64,000 nucleotides of DNA from Ambrosia x helenae (GCA_030844895.1 CM061227.1:114249603-114313602); one strand, 5' to 3'; numbered from the stretch's first letter, positions 11,214-22,036 are shown. Made by a program: numbers and translations. The notes: generated from the letters alone by a model not told the origin.

Positions 11214-12080
11214 TGGTATATATATATATTTATATAATTAAGTGTATTTAGGTGTCGAAACGTATAATCTCGTGAATCGGAATTGTGGATAAAAAGAACT
11301 TGTTGAATTGTGTTTGAAAGTTGATTTTGGGGGAAAATTGTAGACAACGGGTGTTGTCTGGTTTGTACAAAAACAGAGGAAACTCTGCCCAAATTTTTAT
11401 AAAAACCAAAACGTAACGAACTGCTATTTCTGTTAAATAAATTCCCTTCAGCGTTTTGGACAAATGCATTATTATATACAAAATCAAGGTGTTTTCAAAG
11501 TTTATCTATTTGTAACAATAAAGATGATTTTCAAACAATGTTTGGGAAAAAGTAGCAAATGTTATTAATTGGTTTTAATAACTAAACTTGTTTTTCCTCA
11601 AAGAGTATTTTCTAAAATGATTTACGAGATGATCTTCGGCTCAGGATAGTTATACATTTCGGGGTTATAGTTCAACAAGGGTTTACACACGAATAGTGAC
11701 AAGTGTGAAACTTGGGTACTATGTTGTATGTAACTTGTGAATTAAGGTAAGTCATGATCGGTTCGTCGAGTTGAAACGTTTTGAGACCCGTGTTGGTACA
11801 CACGAGTCTAGGCAGTCGGGTAGACTATCTTTTAAGCGGTTAATAAGCTAGGCTTATGTGTGATAGACTGTTAAGGTGTCCTTTGTTGGTAATTAGGGCT
11901 CGAGGAAGTCGGTCGAGGTTTCAGGCTTTGTTTGCTAGCTTAGCATGGACATTAAGGTGAGTTCATGACCCCACTTTTTACTGTTTTATAAATGTTTTCG
12001 GGGTGGAAGACATGCTTCTTTTATTGTGACATCCGTCACTTTTTCATTATATATATATAATATATATATATATATAGTTT

Positions 12081-12117
<37 letters not shown>

Positions 12118-12311
12118 CATATTTTATCTAGTATTAAATGGACACCTTACTTGAGCCCAATCATGCCTAAACCCAACCTACAATACCAATCCATCCCTTC
12201 TACCTTATTGGAGCCCACAGGCCCAACAACCCAATCCCTGGCCATTAGCCTTGGTCCGGCCCAATAAGCCCCCTTGTGGTTGTCTGTTTAAAAAAGAAAA
12301 AAAAATGTTTG

Positions 12312-12384
12312 ATCCAGCCATGATTCGAACCCGGATCAACTCATACACTCCCACGCGTGTAACCCACCTGCTCCACAACCCTTT
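12312..12384 (-). promoter_or_regulatory. Antisense tRNA-like cassette, 5' LTR
   Basis: The minus strand has TGGAGCAGGTGG (A-box-like) and GGGTTCGAATCATGG (B box) about 45 bases apart, upstream of the TATA box and pointing away from it. The 3' LTR copy is at 18024-18100. Confidence 0.6.
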
Positions 12385-12684
12385 AGTTGGTTAATCTCAA
12401 CTTAATTTATATTTAACCTCTTATAAATCTGGCCCTCCTCCTTCTCCCTGATTCACGATTCAGCAGCAGCAGTAAGTATATTTTTTTTTTTCTTTCTTCT
12501 TTCTTTTCAAACCTTTTTTTTTTTCTCAATCACACACACATACATGGTAAATTACATAATTACCGGTCCTATACGATTCAATTACATGTCAATTTGCAAT
12601 CAATCATTGACTAATTTATTAAGAATCACGCGTCAACATTAAATCGGGGTCAAACCTTCCAATCTAACGAACCAGACCCCATCC

Positions 12685-12692
12685 CTATAAAT
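12685..12692 (+). promoter_or_regulatory. TATA box, 5' LTR
   Basis: CTATAAAT in the context CCCTATAAATTGATCATCC, shared almost exactly with 59427. The probable transcription start lies about 30 bases downstream. The 3' LTR copy is at 18397-18404. Confidence 0.7.
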
Positions 12693-12869
12693 TGATCATC
12701 CTAGAAGCATTACAACTCGCCAATTATCTCTTCTCAACCTCCAATTCTCTCTGATTCACACTGATTATTATTATCTTGTTCGTTGTTGACTTTTGCTTTG
12801 ACCGAGCAATCGTGTTCTACACGACATTGTAAGTTTAATTCCTCCTGTGGGTTTTGTATATCGGCAATA

Positions 12870-12910
12870 ACTCATCAATATCCCCATGATTAATTGGGCT
12901 ATTGATGAGT
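12870..12910 (+). other. LTR stem-loop, 5' LTR
   Basis: ACTCATCAATA pairs perfectly with TATTGATGAGT and the stem continues CCC/GGG. The 5' LTR copy has one mismatch (T at 12881). In the 3' LTR that base is G and restores a 15-bp stem. Confidence 0.75.
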
Positions 12911-13010
12911 GAATCAGATTATTGCAAAAACTAGGGTTCATGGCTTGTTAATTTGGGGAAGAAAACTGATTTTTCATACTGTTTATATTTTTATTAAACT
13001 GAGATAAATC

Positions 13011-13088
13011 ACAACCACAGGCCTAGGCCAAGTGGTTGTGACTCCTGCCTATAACTAAGACTAACCGGGTTCGAGACCCGGCTTGAAC
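13011..13088 (+). promoter_or_regulatory. Sense tRNA-like cassette, 5' LTR
   Basis: CACAACCAC and GTGGTTGTG pair around GGCCTAGGCC, with the A-box-like TAGGCCAAGTGG inside the palindrome. B box GGGTTCGAGACCCGG follows about 40 bases later. The 3' LTR copy is at 18722-18800. Confidence 0.6.
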
Positions 13089-14133
13089 ACTTTTTTTCCA
13101 TTTATTTTTTTCAAACCATTATATATATATATAAATTACACTTAAACCTTGTAAATTCCTTTTTAAATATCAAAACCCTTTTATAAATTCTAAAAAAATT
13201 ATTTCTAGAAAATCTGATGTCAAAGCTTTATCTACAATTTTTATTTTTCTGAAATTCATCTATTTAATATTTATAATAATTAAATCAATTTTACACTATT
13301 ATATTTATAAAAATCCATTAAAATATCAAAACGATCTTATTAATTTCCACAAAAATTATTTTAAGTTTTTATAACATTAAGCTTTTCAGAAATAATTTTT
13401 ATTTCTGAAAAATCATTTATTTAATATTTTTAATCAATTTTTGTTAGTTTTAATCATAATTAAATCATAATAAATTCAATTTTTGTTATTTTTGCACCAA
13501 AATTTTATACAAATTATTTCTGATCATTTAGAACAGAAATATAAATTTTAAACTTCTAATTCTTTGATTTTAATATTTTTAAACATTAAAGTTAAGATTT
13601 TGACAATTTATATTAAATAGATTAAATAATCTATTTTAAAGAAAATAATTTTATAAAAATTATTTTTACACTTTAAACACATTCTTGTGACCATCTTAAA
13701 TTTAAATTTCATAAAAAGATTTTTGGTTATTTATTTACTAAATTTCTCTCAATTGGCGAATATTTTTTAATAATAATCAAACAAACATTTATCCCCAATT
13801 CGAAGCCCTAGAAATACATGTATCCTAGAGTTATTTCCCTTACACATTATCAATTACTTTAGGTTAATCATTTGGGAGTAATCTCAATTCATATTTCGTT
13901 GTCCAAGTTCAAATTCAAGTTATTACGTGAACTGTGAGTATTCCTATCCCCTTTTTGCTTTTATTCACTTTTGGGGTGTTACATGTACACTAATACAATT
14001 TCAAATACAAGTTTACATTTTTACAATACAATTCTAGTACTATGTGCATTGCTTACAACGTGCTTTATGCTTAGACAATACATGTGGATTACATTTGTAC
14101 TTAGTGAAATCATTAACATGGTACAAGCCGACC

Positions 14134-14220
14134 TTAACATTGGATAGCGCTATTTGGATTGACAACCCGCCTAGATTGATTCTCCCCCTTTTTCATCGGA
14201 GAATCCGTGGCCAGTGTTAA
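14134..14220 (+). other. Large conserved LTR hairpin
   Basis: Outer stem TTAACATTGG/CCAGTGTTAA and inner stem GATTCTCC/GGAGAATC, with an AGCGCT palindrome in the arm. It is preserved in the 3' LTR and, inverted, in the LTR at 52956-55519 (around 53376-53462). Confidence 0.7.
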
Positions 14221-14654
14221 GTTATCATCCATTTATTGGTTGAGTACACTACAGTTCATACAGTACATTATACAGTCACAGGGTTGATTTCGCTCATTTG
14301 TTTGATACATGGTTTACATATTTGCACTGTAGCTTGCATTTGAATTGTATAACTTTTTAACCTACTATATATATCAAATCTAGGAATGCTCACCAACATT
14401 TCATATGTTGACCAAACCTATTTTTGTACATGTTTCAGGTGCAGTTTGATCTAGTGCTTTAGCAAGAGACATTTAGTGTTTTATTTCAATTCAGTTATTT
14501 CAATATTTACATTTCATTTAGACAATGTAATTTCCATTTCCATGTAAGACAATTTTGGATTATTCAATAATATTTACATTTTAGTACCATGAGCTTTTGA
14601 ACAATCGTCACTACGTGGCACCTCGATGATTCCGCCATCGGTTGGGGTGTTACA

Positions 14655-14672
14655 GATTGGTATCAGAGCCAT
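14655..14672 (+). other. Primer binding site (initiator Met tRNA)
   Basis: GATTGGTATCAGAGCCATGG directly follows the LTR. TGGTATCAGAGCC is the standard plant initiator-Met priming site of chromovirus-type gypsy elements. Confidence 0.9.
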
Positions 14673-14720
14673 GGTTATAGGGAACTAGGTTATTAGATAA
14701 AATGACCTAGACTATAACCA
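14665..14720 (+). other. Hairpin overlapping the PBS
   Basis: GGTTATAG (14673-14680) pairs with CTATAACC, and CTAGGT pairs with ACCTAG inside it. The relative at 61307 keeps the same fold with altered inner bases. A role in packaging, dimerisation or priming is inferred. Confidence 0.6.
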
Positions 14721-15349
14721 AACTTTCATGCATAATATTTCCTAAATTGCCTTACCCTCATTTCTCCCTACTTTCCTCCTATCTTTTCCTTCTTCTCTCT
14801 CTATTCTTCTTATCTTTCATCATGGTGCATAGAGATGGAGTCCTACAGAGAGTGGAAAGTTTACATCATCATGGAACGGGAATAGTACCTTTTATGAAGA
14901 CACTCTTAGATACAATATCTACTCTTATTGTTACTCCTTCGAAGTTGTTGAACCTTAATAAGTGTGATAAGGACACGTGCAATCTGGAAGGGTGGACGCC
15001 TGTACACTGGGTTTTCTGGCATAGGCAAGCATAGCGCATAAATCCATTTACGGACCTGTTATGCTTACCTGGGGATTCCTGGAGTGAGTGTCCACTTATA
15101 GGCTAAAGCATGTCTTCTTTGATCACCATTGGGTTCAATTCCTTTGAAAAGTCAACGTTCTTGTTGAGCTTTACAGCTAGACAAGGGCACCCCAAGCATT
15201 TTGTACAAGTTTTTCCAATAATACCCTCTCGTTTCATATACAATACTTTGCATATCATGATTGCTTACAAGATCACATCTTCATAATCATCTGTACGATT
15301 ATACCCTTACATTATCTAATCTCATGATTATTAATTAACTACCTTATAG
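14721..15349 (+). other. Non-coding gag leader
   Basis: There is no convincing coding frame. A block around 14967-15125, beginning CACGTGCAATCTGGAAGGGT and ending AGGCTAAAGCATGTCTTC, is repeated with modest changes at 61563-61715 in the gutted relative. It is therefore kept in both non-autonomous elements and is a candidate packaging region. Confidence 0.55.
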
Positions 15350-16568
15350 ATGTCTGCTCGCCGCATGCTCCGTGATGCCAGCCAACGCCCTGTTCGTGCT
15401 TCTGGACGACGTTCTGATCGTCGCCTCGCATCTTTAGTCGCCGAGCAAATTGCTGCAGTGATCCCAAACCTTGTCAGTGAAATAACCCAGAATAGTAACA
15501 GTGCCAACACAGGAAGTACGACTCAATTTCGGTGCACATTCAAACACTTTAACTCCTGCAACCCCACAAAATTCACTGGTGAGGAGGGTGCTACTGGCCT
15601 CCTCCAATGGTTTGAAAGCATGGAGAGTACTTTTGTGAACAGTGAATGTCCTGATGAACTCCGCGTTCGCTATGCTACCAGTGTCCTTCAAAAGGGAGCG
15701 TTAACCTGGTGGAATGGCGAAAAAACGCAATCGAGGAGCTGATGTTGCTTTATCTTTATCTTGGGCTGAAGTTAAGGAACTCATGATCACCAAATTTTGC
15801 CCTAGGAACGAAATCAGGAAACTGGAGGAAGAGTTCCATGGGCTGAAACAAGACAGTGGTGAGAATCTTGCGTATAATACTCGATATCACGAACTTAGCA
15901 TACTGGTCCCACACATGGTCACCCCAGTCTCTCGAGCAATCGAAAAATATATCGAGGGATTACCTGACCTGATTCAAGACGTTGTCACTGGAGGCAAAGC
16001 CACTACGGTAGAAGAAGCCATCCAACTTGCAGCCACATTAACAGACAAACACGTAAGGAAAGGAAACTTGGTTAGGAAGGGCACCAAGACACCTACTGAG
16101 AAAACCACCCATGTTGATGAACAACCTAAGATTGTTTTAGCAAAGGTCGCCACTACTGCTTCGAACTCTAAGAAACGAATGGGCGATAATCAGAACCATG
16201 CTGTTGTTGATCCGGTGGCTCAGCCTCCTATCAAGAAAGCCTACACGGGAATCCATCCTCAATGCAACACCTGCAAATACCATCACCCTGCAAATCTTCC
16301 ATGCCGTCAATGCACTAGATGTGGGAGGTTTGGACACTTTGTTACCACTTGTCGAGTAATGGTTGGGACACAGAGTAATCATCAAACAGCTGCCCAAGGA
16401 CCACTACAGATTACTAACGGTCGGGCATGTTATCATTGTAGAGACCCTAATCACATGCTACCCCAATGTCCCAAATTGAACAATGTAAACCTGGTGGCAC
16501 ATGGACGAGCTTTCAATATCTATACCAACGAAACAACTGATCAGGATGACGTTAATCCCACTAGTTAA
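15350..16568 (+). pseudogene. gag: gypsy gag, one-base frameshift
   Basis: Starts at ATG 15350 (MSARRMLRDAS). The N-terminal part (130 residues) carries the first half of a retrotransposon gag domain (FTGEEGATGLLQWFESMEST, GALTWW). The frame breaks at an A-run at 15720-15726: one extra A takes the first frame to a stop at 15742, while the sense continues in the frame 15714-16568 (WAEVKELMITKFCPRNE...YHELSILVPHMV). The C-terminal half has two zinc knuckle-like motifs: CNTCKYHHPANLPCRQCTRCGRF and ACYHCRDPNHMLPQCP. Gag would build the particle. The break lies inside the conserved domain, so a regulated frameshift is unlikely and a recent mutation is more probable. No pol follows. Confidence 0.85.
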
Positions 16569-17705
16569 GCCATGGATGAAATCTTCCCAAAGACTCAAGA
16601 AATCCAATACCCGTGTTTTCATTTTCTTGATTCTATTATCATTTTGTACCCAATTTTGTCGCACTCATTAGCATACAACATCTAGAAATTTCCTTGCGTA
16701 TTATTGTGTATTAACACAGATTGGAAAGTTATTATATTGATTACGTTATTTTAATCATACAAGACTCTACCTTACATTTATTTGAAACGTTTGGACTTGA
16801 TACTTGATCTTACAGATGCTTTTCTAAGAAAACATCATTGGTTATTACATGAAACTAGATTTTTCCCTTAATTTGACTACACATTGAACATCTAATTATT
16901 CATGATACTCGTAAACATTTAATTATTCATGATAACACTTACACTTAATGGTTGTAGTACTTACAAACTTGCTTGCATAAACATGCTATCAATTTGCAAT
17001 CTATGTGAATAATAATTGCTGCACTTAATAGAGGTCATCATGCCTTTTTCAACAGTCGGGAGAGGCCCTACAACCTACTCCACGACTGGTAGAGGCTATT
17101 GAACATACTCAACGATTGGTAGAGGTCGCTATGCCTTTTCAAACAGTCGGGAGAGGCCCTACAACCTACTCCACGGCTGGTGGAGACTATCGAACCTGCT
17201 CAACAATCGGTGGGGTCATAGAAGAACACAAAACCCTAATGTAAGGTAAATTGATGATTCGGTCCGGAACGAAATCATGAATTTACAGGTGCGTTAGGGT
17301 AGTGTGAAATTCTATTAGAGTTTTTGGAAAGGCGTTCAGTACGTTTTCAAGGTATCAAAGGTGTGGTGGGTTAGCTGCGGTACACCCTGTATACAAGCAC
17401 TAATGATGCATTGAAAGTGAGACTGGGAGTCGAATCAGGAACAAACTCTGTTTACTTGGTAGTTCATCTAGTCTTTTTATAGTCAATCAACTCATGCATT
17501 TATTTTAGGAGTCCTAAAACTTGAAGTAGTGATTTACTAGATTCTTACTCTCTTTACCCTTTCGAGACGAACCTAATCCAATCCTTAACTCACACCTATC
17601 AAACCTCTTACCCAAATCAATCGAATTTTCCAAACCACAGTTATCTTAATTTTTACCCAAGCATCCATAACCCTATGTTTCCAATAACTTCGGGACGAAG
17701 TTTCT
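16569..17705 (+). other. 3' non-coding domain of gag-only element
   Basis: No coding frame. It contains two tandem copies of a 91-bp unit (17040-17215) with motifs CAGTCGGGAGAGGCCCTAC and ACTGGTAGAGG, and a hairpin at 17246-17286 (GTAAATT/AATTTAC outer stem, GGTCCGGAAC loop region). Both features recur before the polypurine tract of the element at 58732. Confidence 0.65.
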
Positions 17706-17720
17706 AAAAGTAGGGGATGC
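17706..17720 (+). other. Polypurine tract
   Basis: AAAAGTAGGGGATGC immediately upstream of the 3' LTR. Identical, inverted, at 55520-55534. Confidence 0.8.
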
Positions 17721-17743
17721 TGTGACATCCGTCACTTTTTCAT

Positions 17744-17780
<37 letters not shown>

Positions 17781-17784
17781 GTTT

Positions 17785-17830
<46 letters not shown>

Positions 17831-20364
17831 CATATTTTATCTAGTATTAAATGGACACCTTACTTGAGCCCAATCATGCCTAAACCCAACCTACAATACC
17901 AATCCATCCCTTCTACCTTATTGGAGCCCACAGGCCCAACAACCCAATCCCTGGCCCATTAGCCTTGGTCCGGCCCAATAAGCCCCCTTGTGGTTGTCTG
18001 TTTAAAAAAGAAAAAAAAATGTTTGATCCAGCCATGATTCGAACCCGGATCAACTCATACACTCCCACGCGTTTAACCCACCTGCTCCACAACCCTTTAG
18101 TTGGTTAATCTCAACTTAATTTATATTTAACCTCTTATAAATCTGGCCCTCCTCCTTCTCCCTGATTCACGATTCAGCAGCAGCAGTAAGTATATATTTT
18201 TTTTTTCTTTCTTCTTTATTTTCAAACCTTTTTTTTTCTCAATCACACACACATACATGGTAAATTACATAATTACCGGTCCTATACGATTCAATTACAT
18301 GTCAATTTGCAATCAATCATTGACTAATTTATTAAGAATCACGCGTCAACATTAAATCGGGGTCAAACCTTCCAATCTAACGAACCAGACCCATCCCTAT
18401 AAATTGATCATCCTAGAAGCATTACAACTCGCCAATTATCTCTTCTCAACCTCCAATTCTCTCTGATTCACACTGATTATTATTACCTTGTTCGTTGTTG
18501 ACTTTTGCTTTGACCGAGCAATCGTGTTCTACACGACATTGTAAGTTTAATTCCTCCTGTGGGTTTTGTATATCGGCAATAACTCATCAATAGCCCCATG
18601 ATTAATTGGGCTATTGATGAGTGAATCAGATTATTGCAAAAACTAGGGTTCATGGCTTGTTAATTTGGGGAAGAAAACTGATTTTTCATACTGTTTATAT
18701 TTTTATTAAACTGAGATAAATCACAACCACAGGCCTAGGCCAAGTGGTTGTGACTCCTGCCTATAACTAAGACTAACCGGGTTCGAGACCCGGCTTGAAC
18801 ACTTTTTTTCCATTTATTTTTTTCAAACCATTATATATATATAAATTACACTTAAACCTTGTAAATTCCTTTTTAAATATCAAAACCCTTTTATAAATTC
18901 TAAAAAAATTATTTCTAGCAAATCTGATGTCAAAGCTTTATCTACAATTTTTATTTTTCTGAAATTCATCTATTTAATATTTATAATAATTAAATCAATT
19001 TTACACTATTATATTTATAAAAATCCATTAAAATATCAAAACGATCTTATTAATTTCCACAAAAATTATTTTAAGTTTTTATAACATTAAGCTTTTCAGA
19101 AATAATTTTTATTTCTGAAAAATCATTTATTTAATATTTTTAATCAATTTTTGTTAGTTTTAATCATAATTAAATCATAATAAATTCAATTTTTGTTATT
19201 TTTGCACCAAAATTTTATACAAATTATTTCTGATCATTTAGAACAGAAATATAAATTTTAAACTTCTAATTCTTTGATTTTAATATTTTTAAACATTAAA
19301 GTTAAGATTTTGACAATTTATATTAAATAGATTAAATAATCTATTTTAAAGAAAATAATTTTATAAAAATTATTTTTACACTTTAAACACATTCTTGTGA
19401 CCATCTTAAATTTAAATTTCATAAAAATATTTTTGGTTATTTATTTACTAAATTTCTCTCAATTGGCGAATATTTTTTAATAATAATCAAACAAACATTT
19501 ATCCCCAATTCGAAGCCCTAGAAATACATGTATCCTAGAGTTATTTCCCTTACACATTATCAATTACTTTAGGTTAATCATTTGGGAGTAATCTCAATTC
19601 ATATTTCGTTGTCCAAGTTCAAATTCAAGTTATTACGTGAACTGTGAGTATTCCTATCCCCTTTTTGCTTTTATTCACTTTTGGGGTGTTACATGTACAC
19701 TAATACAATTTCAAATACAAGTTTACATTTTTACAATACAATTCTAGTACTATGTGCATTGCTTACAACGTGCTTTATTCTTAGACAATACATGTGGATT
19801 ACATTTGTACTTAGTGAAATCATTAACATGGTACAAGCCGACCTTAACATTGGATAGCGCTATTTGGATTGACAACCCGCCTAGATTGATTCTCCCCCTT
19901 TTTCATCGGAGAATCCGTGGCCAGTGTTAAGTTATCATCCATTTATTGGTTGAGTACACTACAGTTCATACAGTACATTATACAGTCACAGGGTTGATTT
20001 CGCTCATTTGTTTGATACATGGTTTACATATTTGCACTGTAGCTTGCACTTGAATTGTATAACTTTTTAACCTACTATATATATCAAATCTAGGAATGCT
20101 CACCAACATTTCATATGTTGACCAAACCTATTTTTGTACATGTTTCAGGTGCAGTTTGATCTAGTGCTTTAGCAAGAGACATTTAGTGTTTTATTTCAAT
20201 TCAGTTATTTCAATATTTACATTTCATTTAGACAATGTAATTTCCATTTCCATGTAAGACAATTTTGGATTATTCAATAATATTTACATTTTAGTACCAT
20301 GAGCTTTTGAACAATCGTCACTACGTGGCACCTCGATGATTCCGCCATCGGTTGGGGTGTTACA
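17721..20364 (+). repeat. 3' LTR of gag-only gypsy element
   Basis: Near-identical copy of 12025-14654 with longer TA/TAA microsatellites. It ends at the TTTAT duplication. It carries the same tRNA-like cassettes (18024-18100 minus, 18722-18800 plus), TATA box (18397) and stem-loop (near 18570). Confidence 0.93.
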
Positions 20365-21064
20365 TTTATGAAAACCTGAGGAATTCCAAACGAACAAGTT
20401 TTTGATAAATGAAACGGGTTGCGTGAGTTTACGGCCCCTCTTTTAACTGGTATCACTTTTCGGGGGAGAAAACATGTGTTAAACTTATGTTTTGGTAACA
20501 ACTGTCATACTATGGGTTTCTATGGTTTACTATACGATCTCTGGAAGTCCCGGGGGAAACCATGAATGTGCGGGTTAGCACAACGGGGAAATGTGAATAG
20601 ATCTATTGGGAGTGACCAACCCCACTCGTCGGCTTGGAGGGCCGGGCGGGTGCATATTGTCTCAAACAGGAACAGGTTTACTATTCGGGCACAACATCTG
20701 GTTTGCGAGTTAGTAATGGTTTTCCAATCGTAGTAGTAACAAAACATACGCCTAGCTAGCGTACTTTGGTATACATTTTGCATAGTATTGACAGGGTGAA
20801 CATGGTAACACTTTTGGAACTTGGTAATGTTTGATAACATTTTGCAAAACTTATGAACTCACCAGCTTTATGTTGACTTTTTAAGTATGTCTTTCAGGTT
20901 TAAACTTTGGTAACGACACGGTTGGAGTAGGTGACAATTGGGATCGGGAATCCTAGAGGGTTAGCAATGGCGTTCAGGAAATAAGAGTCTTAGATGCATC
21001 TTTCCGCTGCGCTGGCAAAGGCACCAAACGTCGCAACCGACGAGGGAAAAGTCGGGGTGTGACA

Positions 21065-21755
21065 TGTTGGATCAGTATTAAGCTGCTCTTTTAGTTGAAC
21101 TTGCTAGTTGACACTTAAGTGTTTAGCAAGTTCTTGGTGAGTGTTAGCACAGCGGAATGTTTATAAGTTTATAGCTACACTTTATCAACAGGAGTTATTA
21201 CTCCCCCTGGAATCAAGAACTAATAAATGAGAAGTGTTTATTGAGAATCTGAGTATTGAATGAGAATGAAATACTTTGACAGATTCTCAGTAAACACGAA
21301 ATGGAAATAACAATAATAAGAGTTGAAGGATTTCTTGTATTAAAATCAATGTGTAAAACAGAAGGATGAATCATTCTATTTATAGACTTTACAAATACAT
21401 GAACCTTGCCAAAAGCAAGTTCAGAAACAAGTTGCAGTCTTGGAACTTGTACATAAAGCAAAAAGAAATACTAAAGTATTAAACTACTGATATACAAAGG
21501 CGGTGGAAAAGATCTTCTTTAAGTACTGATGAATGACAAACTACTGATGAGTAGTTTGTCTTCAGTAGTTCTTCAGTAGAAGTGTCTGGTTTGAACTTCA
21601 GAACTTCTGATGACTTCTTCTTCAGCACTTCTGAATCTCTTCTTCAGCAGTTTGATCCTTTGTCTTCAGCAGTTCCATACTTAGAGTATTTTGACAGAAA
21701 GTGAATTAGACTAAGGTTTGCAAAAGTGGTTTCACCAATCCTTTTTGTCCTAACA
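21065..21755 (-). repeat. copia 5' LTR
   Basis: On the minus strand it runs TGTTAGGACAAAAAGG ... CTGATCCAACA, 691 bp with TG...CA ends. The inner end at 21065-21069 (TGTTG) is the duplicated target of the solo LTR 9516-21064; across that insertion it abuts the copia PBS. The promoter TATA is at 21376-21385. Confidence 0.85.
21376..21385 (-). promoter_or_regulatory. TATA box of copia LTR
   Basis: CTATTTATAG reads CTATAAATAG on the minus strand, a consensus plant TATA box in the middle of the LTR, oriented toward gag. Confidence 0.7.
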
Positions 21756-22036
21756 TTTTCCAAAAGCCAAAACTTTAAAAAAAAACACTCCTTCCCTCCT
21801 GCCATCACGGTTTTCCGGCGAGGAGTTTTCCGGCCGCCGGACTTTGCTTCGGCGAAGCTTAAACACCCGATTTGGCGCGTTTCAATCAGTCTTTAAGGAT
21901 TCATAACGTTTCTCCACCATATTAAATCAATCACGGTCAGTTAACAAACGTTTTAAACAACCAATTAACGCATTTATCAAAACCCATCATGTAACCGTCG
22001 ACCATCATATGAAACGGTTTCAATTCGTCCCTTGTA

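Larger units (their letters stand above)
12025..14654 (+). repeat. 5' LTR of gag-only gypsy element
   Basis: Runs from TGTGACATCCGTCAC (itself an inverted repeat GTGAC/GTCAC) to CGGTTGGGGTGTTACA. Order of blocks: TA and TAA microsatellites (12049-12112), GCCCA-rich stretch, antisense tRNA-like cassette, TATA at 12685, GTAAGT at 12830, stem-loop, sense tRNA-like cassette, about 850 bp of AT-rich DNA, GTGAGT at 13935, an internal copy of the terminus (TTGGGGTGTTACA at 13971-13983), a large hairpin (14134-14220), and a TGTTTCAG acceptor-like motif near 14440. Confidence 0.93.
12025..20364 (+). mobile_element. Complete gag-only (TR-GAG-like) gypsy element, TSD TTTAT
   Basis: Seen: two LTRs (12025-14654, 2630 bp; 17721-20364, 2644 bp), PBS directly after the first, polypurine tract directly before the second, and perfect 5-bp duplication TTTAT at 12020-12024 and 20365-20369. 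The 3066-bp interior holds only gag; protease, reverse transcriptase and integrase are absent, so it depends on another element. By eye the LTRs differ by about eight substitutions plus microsatellite length, which implies a young insertion. The polypurine tract and LTR type match the minus-strand element at 52956-58731, which has an open pol frame and is a plausible helper. It is inserted in the solo LTR 9516-21064. Confidence 0.93.
9516..21064 (+). mobile_element. 3.2-kb solo LTR (interrupted), TSD TGTTG
   Basis: Seen: it starts TGTGACATCCGACAAC (9516), ends AGTCGGGGTGTGACA (21064), and is flanked by TGTTG at 9511-9515 and 21065-21069. Removing the nested element 12025-20364 with one TTTAT leaves about 3.2 kb with no PBS, polypurine tract or coding domain. 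It has a TATA box at 9854 followed by CT-rich leader-like sequence, and a G/T-rich segment (10140-10900). Its termini resemble the other gypsy LTRs, but the internal block order (tRNA-like cassettes, stem-loop) was not found, so it belongs to a different family. Small ORFs at 9826-10148 have no recognisable domain. Confidence 0.85.
5055..21755 (-). mobile_element. Ty1/copia retrotransposon, minus strand, interrupted
   Basis: Parts present: 5' LTR 21065-21755, primer binding site at 9493-9509, gag 7131-9354, and protease-integrase down to 5055. The LTR is split near its inner end by the solo LTR 9516-21064, whose TSD TGTTG (9511-9515, 21065-21069) is the copia LTR terminus duplicated. The element loses reverse transcriptase, RNase H and 3' LTR at 5054, where a gypsy LTR inserted; that remainder, if it exists, is left of the window. 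The copia element itself sits in a gypsy LTR whose right part resumes at 21756. The frames are broken, so it is dead or dependent on helpers. Confidence 0.9.

Noticed and set aside
15714..15742. Programmed frameshift in gag of the 12025 element
   Set aside because: The shift lies inside the conserved gag domain at an A-run, so a simple one-base insertion is more likely than regulation.
17040..17215. CRISPR-like array
   Set aside because: Only two imperfect 91-bp tandem units in a retrotransposon 3' region of a plant genome; no spacers or cas genes.
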